The notes under the pieces: generated by a model
What the model was told of the DNA's origin: nothing
The model's input: the letters and a program-made list of their open reading frames with translations, nothing else
Database searches by the model: none
Shown here: piece by piece, positions 1 to 7,553 of the stretch
Position numbering within the stretch: the stretch's first letter is position 1
Layout of the letters: each line of letters begins with the position of its first letter
NCBI GenBank assembly: GCA_013416795.1
Contig: RQSC01000030.1
Coordinates: 59,394 to 70,517 of the forward strand
Direction: 5' to 3'
Length of the DNA stretch: 11,124 nucleotides
Source: Prasinococcaceae sp. CCMP 1430
Taxonomy: Eukaryota > Prasinodermophyta > Palmophyllophyceae > Prasinococcales > Prasinococcaceae
Translations under genes and position numbers: made by a program

Positions 1-31
1 CGCGAACCGCGCGCGCGCGCCGGCGCGCGCT
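1..31. repeat. CG-rich alternating purine-pyrimidine tract
   Basis: The window opens with almost uninterrupted CG dinucleotides (CGCGCGCGCGCC and similar). It is simple sequence with Z-DNA potential, and I see no coding signal in it. Confidence 0.6.
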
Positions 32-63
32 GTGGCGGCCGCGCGCCGCGAGCGAGCGAGAGA

Positions 64-182
64 CACACCAGGCGCACACACACACACGCACGCACGGGCA
101 CACACACACACACACGCACACACGCACACACACGCACACACACACACGCACACACACACACACACACACACGCACGCACGCG
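64..182. repeat. CA/CACG microsatellite
   Basis: Interrupted CA repeats with CG interruptions (CACACG, CGCACGCACG) run through this stretch. Every frame through it gives Thr-His or Ala-His runs, which are artefacts of the repeat and not protein. Confidence 0.9.
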
Positions 183-594
183 TGGCGGCGGCGCCTGCCT
201 GGTGCCTCCCCCACCCCCAACTTTTTCTTTTTTTTCTTTTTTGCGCGCATTTCTCCGAAGAATTCCCCGCCCGCATACATAACAAACAAATGATGAATTC
301 CCGGCTTTTTGTGGCGCGGCGCGCCGGGAGCCGGACCGCGCGGGCTACGACAATTCGAAGTACGAACAATGAACCCACGGGCGAGCTAAAGCGTTGCCCG
401 GACCGCACGCGCTACGACAATTCGAAGTACGAACAATTACCCCACGGGCGAGCTTACACATTTTTCATGCGTGCATTTTTTTTTATTTTGCGGATGTGCG
501 CCGACGCCCTCATCCCCCCCCCCCCCCCNGCTCGCCGGGCCGCGCAAAGAGGCGTGGGCGAGGGTGAGTTCCGCGGGGAGGGAGAGCGGGCGAG
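183..594. other. Gene 1 upstream region with T-rich tracts
   Basis: No gene is supported here. The stretch contains a T-rich tract around 221-243, a 57-bp direct repeat (annotated separately), a second T-run around 475-489 and a poly-C run at about 514-528 that ends in an N at 529. The drop in GC relative to the gene and its position just upstream of the ATG at 595 suit a promoter and 5' UTR, but I recognise no TATA box or other defined core element. Confidence 0.45.
331..454. repeat. Tandem pair of 57-bp direct repeats
   Basis: Copy 1 (331-387) and copy 2 (398-454) align without gaps at an offset of 67 bp and differ at four positions. Both contain GCTACGACAATTCGAAGTAC followed by GAACAAT and end in CCCACGGGCGAGCT. 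The core carries TTCG-AAGTA-CGAA, a short inverted repeat. The pair lies 141 bp upstream of the gene 1 start and could be duplicated promoter elements or a remnant of a small dispersed repeat. The repeat is directly visible. A regulatory role is inference. Confidence 0.85.
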
Positions 595-840
595 ATGTCG
601 CCCGCCGCCGACGGCGGGGCGAGCGTGCCCTTGGCGGGCAAGGCGCTCGCGGCGGGCAGCGCGGCGGTCGTGAGCGCCGTGCTCATGAACCCGTTCCAGC
701 TGGTGTCGACGCGCATGCAGGCGGCCGGAGCAGGGGCGTACCGCGGCGTGGCGGCGTGCGGATGCGGCGCCGGCGGCGCCGGCGGCGCGCGCGCGCTCCT
801 CCGGGACCTGCTGCGCGACTGCGATGGAGCCGCGGGGGGC
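595..840 (+). other. SLC25 mitochondrial-carrier-like segment
   Basis: Within the gene 1 ORF, residues 13-51 read like the end of transmembrane helix 1 of a mitochondrial carrier repeat. A small-residue helix (AGSAAVVSAVLMNPF) leads into P33-F-Q-L-V-S-T-R40-M-Q42, then a loop and Y49-R-G51. Residues 65-71 (GARALLRDLL) recall the carrier EGxxALYRG motif. The usual acidic residue after the Pro is Gln35 and the following basic residue is Ser38, so the signature is degenerate. Only one partial repeat is present, where carriers have three. It could be a relic of a neighbouring carrier gene, an exon that splices elsewhere, or chance similarity. Confidence 0.4.
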
Positions 841-3114
841 AGAGCGATGGGCGACCAGGCCAGGCTCGCGGCGCTCGCCGAGTCGACCGCGGAGAGCTGG
901 GACAAAGAGAGCTTCGACCACGCGCTGGAAGAGCTCGCCGAGCGCGCGCCCGACGCCGAGCAGGCCCTGCGGCTGCTCGACCCGCTGGGGCGCCTGGCTG
1001 AGCTGGGCGACGCGGAGGTGCTCGCGTGCGCCAAGGAGCTGCTGGCGGTGCCTCGGGCGTGCGGCACGGCCGCCGTGCGCGCAGCCGCGGCGCGCTCGCA
1101 CCGGAGCGTCTACTGGACGCGGCGCGAGGCCGCGCGTGTCGCTGCGGCGCTGCCCGAGTGGCAGCGCGCCGTGTTCGAGAGCGTCGCGATAGCGAGCCCC
1201 GACGACATCGGTGACATCCTCGCTGAGGGGATCGCCGACGCCGCCGTCGCGCGCGTCGTGCGCCGCGCGGCGCACCGCCGCGGTACGTCGCAGCGCTACG
1301 TCGAAAGGGTGCTCGAGGACGAGGGCGTGCGAGACTTCAGCGCCGCGCAGCTGCGCGTGCTGCAGGGCGCGCTGCCGCCACTCGAGCGCGCCGTGCTCGA
1401 GAGGCACGTCGGCGGAAGCCACGCGCACGCGCGAGAAAGCGCGACCGACGGCGGCGAGGAGCCGCACGCGATTCGTGACCCGGAGCTCGCCGAGATTACG
1501 CGGGCCATCGGCGAGGGTGCTGTCGCGGCCACACCCGCAGAGGCCGCCGACCTCTGTCGAGTGCGCGCGCCGCGCTTCTGGAGTTCGCCCCCCGAGCCGC
1601 CCATGCATTCGCGCACAAATGAGGCGAGCCCCGAGGAGACGCGCAAGGAGACGCGCCTGGACGAGCTGCTGCGTTGCCTGGGAGACACGCCCGCCTCTCT
1701 AGCCATACGGCAGGCCGACGTCGATGGGCGTTTGGCGGCCTTGGCAGACGACCGAGTTCGCGAGCTCGTCGCGCGGCTTCTCTCTCTCGGCCGGAGCGAG
1801 GGAAATGTGGCGGACAAGGTGCTCGCCGTGGATGTGCTCAACGAGGCGTTCGAGTGGGATGCAAAGGGGCTCGACGCGGCGGCAGCATGCTTGCCTGCGG
1901 CAGACGCTCTGCTGCTGCGCGCGCATGCGAACACGCCCGACGCCGAGGCGAGGCGGCTGGCGGCGCTCGGTGCGATGGTGGCGGAGCGCGTGCGCGCGTT
2001 TGAGGCCGGGCCGCGGCACAACCCGCTCGCACAGCGTGCGCGGGGGCGTGGAAGTCCGGCGGCGTCCAGCGCCTCCAGAGCGAAATCGAGCACGCCCGAG
2101 TACGAGGACATGATCGCCGAGGAGCTACGCGCACTGCTCGGGTCCGAGGAATGGACGCCTGCGCGCGCGGGCAAACTGATGGCGATGCTGCCCGCGGGGC
2201 GTTGCATGCGCCTGGTGGCCGAGCTCGATCTTGGCGGCCCCACGGCTGCCATTGCCAATCGCGAGCTGCGCGCGCTCGCCCAAGCCGTGCGCGCGTGCGT
2301 GGAGGACGCGCGCGCGAGCAGCGTGGGCGGTCGGGTGAGCGGGGCGCATGTTGGGCGGCGCATAAAGCAGGAGCTCTGGCGCTCGTCGGCGGAGATCACG
2401 TCCGACAGCCTGCTGGAGCTCCTGTCGAGCGTCCCCGGTACGGCGGCGGTGAGCTTGCTGTCGCTTTGCCGCGCCCTGGTCGGGCCAGCCCACTACGAGG
2501 TCACCGTTGGCGCGGTCCTCGCCGAAGGTGAACTGGAGGTTGCGTGCACGTTGCTGGACGACTCGGCGCGCGCGGGGCTGCCGCTCACCCGAGGCGCGTG
2601 CGAGGGCGTGCTGCTGGGCTGCGCGGCGCTGCTCGAAGACGACGGAATGAGCAGCAGTGGCGCCGAGCGTCTCATAGGTTCGGCCTCGACGTGGAATCGG
2701 GTGGACGGCCTGCTCGAGCAGGCCGCCCGGCAGGGCATCACGCCGGGCACGAGGGTGTTCAACGCACTCATCAGCGCCGCGTGCGCGGGCGGCGACACGG
2801 GGCGCGCCACGGGCCTTCTCAAGGCCATGCGCGCGTCGGGCGTGCAAGCCGACGGCGGCACGTATGCGCCACTGGTGGGCCACCTGGTGGCCTCCGGCGC
2901 GCTGCGGCGCGCGGCGAGACTGATCGACGCGCTGCGGGCGCGCGCGGGTCCGAGCGCTCTGGCGGGCGCCTACGCAGCGGCGGTGGCGGCCGCGCCTGAG
3001 GCTGAGGTCGCCGCCTTCTTCGAGGAGGCCGCGCGCGCGGACGACTTGGACGCCGCCGCGCTCCTTGAGAAGGCCGCGCGCGCGGAGGATCACGCCGTAT
3101 CCGCCGATGTGTAA
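595..3114 (+). CDS. PPR-like alpha-helical repeat protein with carrier-like N-terminus
   Basis: This 839-residue ORF begins at ATG 595 and ends at TAA 3114. Residues 719-753 (TRVFNALISAACAGGDTGRA and onward to VQAD) match a pentatricopeptide repeat, and 754-788 (GGTYAPLVGHLVASGALRRA and onward) are a second. A half-repeat precedes them at about 702-718. The rest is rich in Ala, Leu, Arg and Glu and looks like amphipathic helices with few Phe or Tyr, suggesting a degenerate alpha-solenoid. PPR proteins usually bind organellar RNA, so a mitochondrial or plastid RNA role is inferred from family only. Residues 13-51 differ from the rest: NPFQLVSTRMQ followed by AYRG resembles the SLC25 carrier signature PxD/ExxK/RxR. 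An in-frame ATG at 847 (residue 85, MGDQARLAAL) may be the true PPR start. No intron is obvious. Coding status is well supported by length and third-position GC bias, function only moderately. Confidence 0.7.
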   Translation: MSPAADGGASVPLAGKALAAGSAAVVSAVLMNPFQLVSTRMQAAGAGAYRGVAACGCGAGGAGGARALLRDLLRDCDGAAGGRAMGDQARLAALAESTAESWDKESFDHALEELAERAPDAEQALRLLDPLGRLAELGDAEVLACAKELLAVPRACGTAAVRAAAARSHRSVYWTRREAARVAAALPEWQRAVFESVAIASPDDIGDILAEGIADAAVARVVRRAAHRRGTSQRYVERVLEDEGVRDFSAAQLRVLQGALPPLERAVLERHVGGSHAHARESATDGGEEPHAIRDPELAEITRAIGEGAVAATPAEAADLCRVRAPRFWSSPPEPPMHSRTNEASPEETRKETRLDELLRCLGDTPASLAIRQADVDGRLAALADDRVRELVARLLSLGRSEGNVADKVLAVDVLNEAFEWDAKGLDAAAACLPAADALLLRAHANTPDAEARRLAALGAMVAERVRAFEAGPRHNPLAQRARGRGSPAASSASRAKSSTPEYEDMIAEELRALLGSEEWTPARAGKLMAMLPAGRCMRLVAELDLGGPTAAIANRELRALAQAVRACVEDARASSVGGRVSGAHVGRRIKQELWRSSAEITSDSLLELLSSVPGTAAVSLLSLCRALVGPAHYEVTVGAVLAEGELEVACTLLDDSARAGLPLTRGACEGVLLGCAALLEDDGMSSSGAERLIGSASTWNRVDGLLEQAARQGITPGTRVFNALISAACAGGDTGRATGLLKAMRASGVQADGGTYAPLVGHLVASGALRRAARLIDALRARAGPSALAGAYAAAVAAAPEAEVAAFFEEAARADDLDAAALLEKAARAEDHAVSADV

Positions 3115-3117
3115 ACG

Positions 3118-3129
3118 ATGTATCTGTAC
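3118..3129 (+). promoter_or_regulatory. ATGTATCTGTAC motif in gene 1 3' UTR
   Basis: ATGTATCTGTAC lies 3 bases past the gene 1 stop and recurs as ATGTATTTGTAC at 7554-7565, downstream of gene 2. UGUA-type motifs act as polyadenylation or Pumilio-type signals in some eukaryotes, including UGUAA in green algae. A TGTAA also overlaps the gene 1 stop at 3111-3115. A 3'-end role is inference from position and recurrence. Confidence 0.35.
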
Positions 3130-3239
3130 CTGTACTGTCACGAATCGCACCCCATTCGTGCGCACGATCAGCGAGACAGCGCTCGGCAGTTGCGCGGTCG
3201 CGCGGCCAGCCGCATGCCCACTCCCCCTCGGCATCCTCA

Positions 3240-3575
3240 GCGCCCGCTTCGGTCACCTCCACCGCGGCCTCTTCTTCCCCCTCCGTCCCTTCCTCCTTTG
3301 CCAGCTCCCCCTCGTCCTTGTCCAGTGCCTCAGATTCCCCCTCCGCCCCGCGCGCCTCCCTCCCCCGCCTCGGTCGGATCCCTCCTCCGCCGTCGTGCGC
3401 CTCCCCCTCCGCCTCCTCCGCCTCGTGCGCCTCCCTCCTCCGCCTCGCCGTCGTGCGCCTCCCTCCTCCTCCTCCGCCCCGTGCGCCTCCCTCCCCCGCC
3501 TCGGATCCCTCCTCCGCCTCGCCGTCGTGCGCCTCCCTCCCCCGCCTCGCCGTCGTACGCCTCCTGCTGCTGGCG
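3240..3575. repeat. Pyrimidine-rich minisatellite (CCTCC/CGCC units)
   Basis: Imperfect tandem units of roughly 25-35 bases recur here, built from GTGCGCCTCCCTCC followed by TCCGCCTCGCCGTC. At least five GTGCGCC- or GTACGCC-headed units are visible from about 3396 to 3565, some with a TCGGATCC insertion. The + strand is almost all C and T with a G-rich complement, so triplex or quadruplex formation is plausible. The flanking CT-rich stretch 3240-3395 looks like decayed copies. Confidence 0.75.
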
Positions 3576-3601
3576 GATGGGCTCGCTCGGAGTCCGCCAG
3601 A

Positions 3602-3624
3602 CCCTGAACCCCAACCCCAACCCC
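3602..3624 (-). other. G-quadruplex motif with C4A2 telomere-like repeats
   Basis: The + strand reads CCC-TGA-ACCCC-AACCCC-AACCCC. The complement therefore carries three GGGG tracts and one GGG with loops of 2 to 4 bases, a standard quadruplex pattern. The AACCCC unit equals the ciliate telomere repeat, but three copies are too few to call a telomere. Confidence 0.55.
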
Positions 3625-3742
3625 GGCCGCGGGCGCGCGGGCGCCGCGCGCGCGAGATTTTTTCGAACGCGCGCCTTCGAAAATCACACGCAAAAAAATA
3701 CGTAGGGGCGGTTCGCTACCCACCCCCGTGGCGTGGTGTAAT

Positions 3743-4042
3743 CTAAATGATATCAAAAACGTCGGAAGTATCCCATTTGGGATCCGCATCTTTGTCGCCA
3801 TCAAAATCAAAGGCCGTCAACAGAGTCCAGTTGGCATCAACGGACAACCGACATCCAACAGCCCGGAAACACACCACCAAAAGGGTAGTGTGCAGTGCCC
3901 ACGGGATATCTATCACCATGCTTAATTTCCATGCGCCTCCAGCGCCGAAGAGATTTGGTAAGGGTTCGTGTTTAGGTATAGATCGCACATCATGTCTCAC
4001 TTTGATGAGTGAAGAGGGTCTATGTACTGTATCATTCCGCAT
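3743..4042 (-). CDS. Small unidentified antisense ORF (99 aa)
   Basis: This ATG-to-TAG ORF covers the least GC-rich island of the window, about 3720-4060. I do not recognise it. Visible features are a hydrophobic stretch around residues 40-62 (KLSMVIDIPWALHTTLLVVC) and an acidic FDFDGDKDAD near the C-terminus. The latter resembles the calcium-binding loop of FG-GAP/VCBS or EF-hand repeats but lacks a full motif. Codon use differs from the four main genes, without their strong G/C third positions. It may be an exon or relic of a transferred or mobile sequence, or a chance ORF. Confidence that it is translated is low. Confidence 0.2.
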   Translation of the reverse strand: MRNDTVHRPSSLIKVRHDVRSIPKHEPLPNLFGAGGAWKLSMVIDIPWALHTTLLVVCFRAVGCRLSVDANWTLLTAFDFDGDKDADPKWDTSDVFDII

Positions 4043-4774
4043 GCAGGGCGGACACGCCCGCGGCGCAAATATCTTGCGCTGACTGTACCAGGCGCGTGTA
4101 CCGCGCGCGCCCGCGCGGCGCGCGCGAGCTGCGAGGGCCCAGGAGCGGGGGAGGGGGCTTCACACCGCGCACGCCGCGCGCCGCGCGCGACCGACCGCGC
4201 CGCGCGCGCGCGCGCGTGGCGCCGCGGCGGCCGGTGAAACCGTTTACGGAAAGCGAATTCAAATCCGCTGTTTTGATGCAAGAATACCTACGGGAAAACA
4301 ATTTCAGTAAGCGCTGAATCCGCGTTGCGGAGCTGGTTGGGTGCACGCGTACGACGACGTCACTCTCACTCGGCGTGGCATGTGCGCGGGAAAATTTGGA
4401 CGGGATTTAGATCCGTCGAATGTGAGTATATGCATTGGGCTAGTTGGATTTTGGGAGAGAAGTTCCGTGTTTTGGCGCGCGGCGCTGCCTCGCTCCCTCG
4501 CTGCCCCCCCCCTCCCTGCCACCGCTCCCCTCCTCCCCGCCCCCCTCGGACGTCCGAGCGACGCGCCTCGGGCCTGTCGCGTGTGTGCCCGGCGTGGACA
4601 CGCCCGTGCCACTCCGCGCACGCGAGCGCCCTGGCTCGAACGCACATCTACATATCACCGTGAGGGCCTACGCGCACGCGCGTGGCGGTATTAGCGCGGC
4701 GCTCATTGCATGCATTCACCTCGTGGGGTGAAGAAAGCGGCCTACCGACGCGAGTGTGAGTACTACCCACCCAC
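4043..4774. other. Gene 2 upstream region, mixed GC-rich and AT-richer blocks
   Basis: No gene is firmly supported. A CG-dense block (about 4085-4235, including a CG run at 4198-4216) separates two islands of lower GC (3720-4060 and 4236-4480). A GACGTCAC bZIP-type half-site lies at 4356-4363. Three sites resemble splice donors: GTAAGC at 4307, GTGAGTAT at 4422 and GTGAGTAC at 4756. AG dinucleotides end at 4788 and 4796. These could belong to 5' UTR or N-terminal exons of gene 2. The block 4500-4550 is C-rich (CCCCCCCC, CCTCC). Confidence 0.4.
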
Positions 4775-7447
4775 ATGCCCACCCACAGTCTCGCAGGGNC
4801 GCAGCGACGAGGCGAGGCGCCGCCACAGCGGGAACGAACCCAAAATGCGACCACCAGCACGACGGCGCCGTCCGACGAGGAGGAGGCACGGTGCGCTTGC
4901 GTGCTGGGAGCGTGCACGCATCGCGGGGCCGGCGAGTCGCCCAAGCCGCGCGCGCCAAAGCCGTCGGTGTCGGATGGCGGGGCCGCGGTGGCGGCCGCCG
5001 CCGCCGCGGCGAGCTCCCCGTCGGCGTTCCCCGCGGGGAAACGTGGCATCCACAAGGCGAGCTGCTCGTGCGTGATTTGCCGGACGCGCGCGGAGAAGGC
5101 GAGGCGCGACGCCGCAGGCGAGGTGCGGCCGCCCGCGCTTCGACGGCCGCGCGTGCGACAGCGCGGCGCGGGCGGCACCGCCTCGCCGCGGCGCTCGAAG
5201 GCGGACAGGGAGCGCAAGGAGCGCTCCGATGCTGTGTCTACTGCGGCCGCTGCGCTCGGCGTGTCGCCGTACGAAGACCCGCTGCAGGCGGTGGCTGCCG
5301 CAGAGCTCGCGTCCGCGCTTGCCGATACCCAGGCGCGCGCACATACTGCAGAGGCAGCCGAGGCTGTCATTATGCGCCTGCAGGCGGTAGGCGCGCTCGA
5401 CGGCGAGGTGGTGGAGTATCGGACGCCCGTGCCGCCGAGGGGCCTCGGCATGGGCGACGCTGCGGGGGCCGTGCGCGCGCGGCCGCTGCATCCGCCGCGC
5501 GGCACGCTCGAGGCGGGCGGCGGTGTGCGATGTCCGTGCGCGCGCTGTGCGACGCGCGCGGCTGCTGTCGCCGCCGGCGGCGGCGCCAGCGCGGGTGGAG
5601 GCAACGGCATCGGCGGAGGGATAGGCGGCGTGGTGTCGCTCGCGGAGATGGCCGCGCACTGCGGCGGCGGCCTTGGCGACAAGCGCCACTGCGTCGACTC
5701 GCTCTACCTGAGCGCCAGCGGCATCTCCCTCAGGCAGCACGTCGCCAACATGCGAGCGGTCGCGAGCAATGGCGGTGCGCATTCGCCGCAGGTGCCGCCC
5801 GGCGACGGCTCGGGTGGCTCGGGCGCCGCGGCCAGCGGCACGCCGCTGCGGCTGGCCACGCCGCGCCCGACAGCGCAAGGCAACAGCTCGAGGCGCGATC
5901 CCTTTGTCGAGAGCGTAGGCTCTGACATTGCGGAGAACGAGCAGCTGCGGTACGTGGACTGCACGAGCGGCCGCACGCTTCTCGAGGGCTGCCGGCGCGG
6001 CATCGGCATCCTGTGCGGTTGCTGCTCGCGCATCGTGACCCCGTCCACTTTCGAGGCACACGCGCACACCCGCGCGGGAGGCGCGCGTCTGCGCGCGGCG
6101 TATGACTGCATCATCTGCGAGGACGGGCGCTCGCTGCGCCAGGTGGTGGCGGACAGGGAGCGGCGGCTGGGGAAGAGTGGCACGGGGGCGGCGGCCGCCG
6201 CCTCCGCGGCAGCCGCGCGCGCGCGCGCGCCGGTGCGAGGCGCTCGCAGCGGCTCGCGGTCGCGCGGGCGACCTCGCAAGGATCGCCAGGCTGCCGGCAA
6301 GGTCAGCGATGGCAAGTCGCTCCCGGGGCTGGTCGAGCGCTGCCGGCGGCTGGCGGCCGACCTGGACATCGTGCAGGGCGGCTGCGTGCTGTGCCGCGCG
6401 TCCGACTTTGACCTGGACTCGTTCGGCCCGCGCACCATGATGGTGTGCGACCAGTGCGAGCGCGAGTTTCACGTGGGCTGCCTGTCGCGCTTCGGGCGCG
6501 CGGACCTCAAGGCGCTGCCCGAGGGCGAGTGGTTCTGCTCGGCGGACTGCGCGGCGATCAGCGCGTCGCTGCAGGCGCAGGTGGAGGCCGACGTCGGCAC
6601 ACAGAGCGTGCTGCCAGGCGACAGCCGCTGGGCGGAGCACACCTTCACCGTGCTGCGCGGGACCAGCGACGCGGGCGAGGCCGGCGCGCTCGCGCCCAAC
6701 CCCGCGCGGGAGAAGATCCTTTCGGCGGCGCTCCGCATCATCACGTCCTCGTTCGACCCCATCACCGATCTGAGCTCGGGCAAGGACCTCTTGCCGCTCA
6801 TGGTGTACTCGCGCTCGCTGTCGGACCATGACTTCACGAACATGATGTGCTTCGTGGTCAGCCACAGGGGCAAGCCGGTGTGCGCGGCGACTGTGCGCGT
6901 GTTCGGCCGGCGGCTCGCGGAGATGCCCCTGGTCGCCACCGACGTGCGGGCCCGCCGCCAGGGCCACTGCCGCGCGCTGGTGCTGGCGGTCGAGCGAGTG
7001 CTTGCCGCCGCGGGCGTGGAAAAGCTCGGGCTCCCCGCGGCTCCCACGGCGGTCGGCACGTGGGTGCACGGCTTCGGCTTCAGCGAGATGTCGCTGGAGG
7101 AGCGCAAGTTCGCGCGCTCGGAGCTCCGCATGATGCACTTCCCGGGCTCGACGCTCCTCGCCAAGGACGTGCGCATGCCGCAGCCCGTCGCCGCCTCGCC
7201 CATGCCGAACAAAACCCTGCTCGGCGCCAGCGGCGGTGCGAGCGGGGCGCGGCCCGCGTCGGCACGCGCGCACGCGCACGCCGAGCCGCAGCCGGTCGAC
7301 AGCGACTCGGACGGCCACTACTCCGACGCCGAGACCGATCCCGAGGGCGACAGCAGCGGAGGATCCCTCGTGGGGTGGGGGGACGACCCCTCCTTCCGCA
7401 GCGCCGACGCGCCGTCCGACACCGACGGAAGCGACGACGACTACTGA
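4775..7447 (+). CDS. IDM1/ROS4-like TDBD-PHD-GNAT histone acetyltransferase
   Basis: This 890-residue ORF has the order typical of plant IDM1/ROS4-type proteins. G91-x-H93-x3-C97-x-C99-x2-C102 is a small Cys/His motif. A first Tify-domain-binding-like module spans about 212-325 (C253, C255, C258, then CVDSLYLSASGISLRQHV), and a second about 391-457 (LRYVDC, C414/C416/C417, H429, YDCIICEDGRSL). RGRPRK at 497-502 is an AT-hook. The PHD finger is C537, C540, C558, C561, H566, C569, C588, C592. The GNAT domain, about 630-790, has the acetyl-CoA loop R727-R-Q-G-H-C732 and ends in MMHFPGSTLLAK. An acidic Asp/Ser tail closes the protein. IDM1 acetylates histone H3 and promotes active DNA demethylation in Arabidopsis, so a nuclear chromatin role is inferred. 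The Met at 4775 is uncertain: an N lies at codon 9, an acceptor-like AG ends at 4796, and upstream exons are possible. Confidence 0.85.
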   Translation: MPTHSLAGXQRRGEAPPQRERTQNATTSTTAPSDEEEARCACVLGACTHRGAGESPKPRAPKPSVSDGGAAVAAAAAAASSPSAFPAGKRGIHKASCSCVICRTRAEKARRDAAGEVRPPALRRPRVRQRGAGGTASPRRSKADRERKERSDAVSTAAAALGVSPYEDPLQAVAAAELASALADTQARAHTAEAAEAVIMRLQAVGALDGEVVEYRTPVPPRGLGMGDAAGAVRARPLHPPRGTLEAGGGVRCPCARCATRAAAVAAGGGASAGGGNGIGGGIGGVVSLAEMAAHCGGGLGDKRHCVDSLYLSASGISLRQHVANMRAVASNGGAHSPQVPPGDGSGGSGAAASGTPLRLATPRPTAQGNSSRRDPFVESVGSDIAENEQLRYVDCTSGRTLLEGCRRGIGILCGCCSRIVTPSTFEAHAHTRAGGARLRAAYDCIICEDGRSLRQVVADRERRLGKSGTGAAAAASAAAARARAPVRGARSGSRSRGRPRKDRQAAGKVSDGKSLPGLVERCRRLAADLDIVQGGCVLCRASDFDLDSFGPRTMMVCDQCEREFHVGCLSRFGRADLKALPEGEWFCSADCAAISASLQAQVEADVGTQSVLPGDSRWAEHTFTVLRGTSDAGEAGALAPNPAREKILSAALRIITSSFDPITDLSSGKDLLPLMVYSRSLSDHDFTNMMCFVVSHRGKPVCAATVRVFGRRLAEMPLVATDVRARRQGHCRALVLAVERVLAAAGVEKLGLPAAPTAVGTWVHGFGFSEMSLEERKFARSELRMMHFPGSTLLAKDVRMPQPVAASPMPNKTLLGASGGASGARPASARAHAHAEPQPVDSDSDGHYSDAETDPEGDSSGGSLVGWGDDPSFRSADAPSDTDGSDDDY
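6242..6283 (+). other. AT-hook in gene 2
   Basis: Residues 497-502 of gene 2 read RGRPRK, flanked by Arg and Ser residues, which contains the GRP core of an AT-hook. This would give the protein its own minor-groove DNA contact between the second TDBD-like module and the PHD finger. Confidence 0.6.
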
Positions 7448-7553
7448 GCGCGCGCCGCTCCCTCTGACCCCCCGACCCCGACCCCGGCCCCGCGCGCGCG
7501 GCGCGAGCGGCACGGCTGCGACGCGCCCGACGCTCTCGAGGTAACGCTACAGT

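Larger units (their letters stand above)
3115..3742. other. Intergenic region downstream of gene 1
   Basis: No gene is supported here. After a short mixed stretch at 3130-3240, the region turns into a pyrimidine-rich minisatellite, then a C4A2 motif, then CG-rich sequence with TTCGAA-type elements around 3660-3690. Open frames through it encode Pro/Arg/Ser-rich peptides, or on the other strand Gly/Arg-rich peptides. These reflect base composition. Confidence 0.6.

Noticed and set aside
32-673. ORF with long Thr-His runs upstream of gene 1
   Set aside because: It is a frame through CA repeats and runs across an N into gene 1 in another frame. It has no recognisable domain.
3118-3705. Pro-rich + strand ORF after gene 1
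   Set aside because: It coincides with the CCTCC minisatellite, and all three frames stay open with similar Pro/Arg/Ser composition. There is no sign of selection on one frame.
3990-4020. Hammerhead ribozyme-like TGATGAG...GAAG
   Set aside because: The core lacks the CUGAUGA and GAAA strings, and the flanking sequences do not pair into stems.
3995-4085. C/D snoRNA-like pattern (TTGATGA ... GCTGAC)
   Set aside because: The first base of the C box is wrong, no terminal stem is visible, and internal boxes are not evident.
4763-7513. 916-aa open frame antisense to gene 2
   Set aside because: It mirrors a GC-rich coding strand with few AT-rich stop codons and is Arg/Ala-rich. The + strand has clear PHD, TDBD and GNAT motifs.
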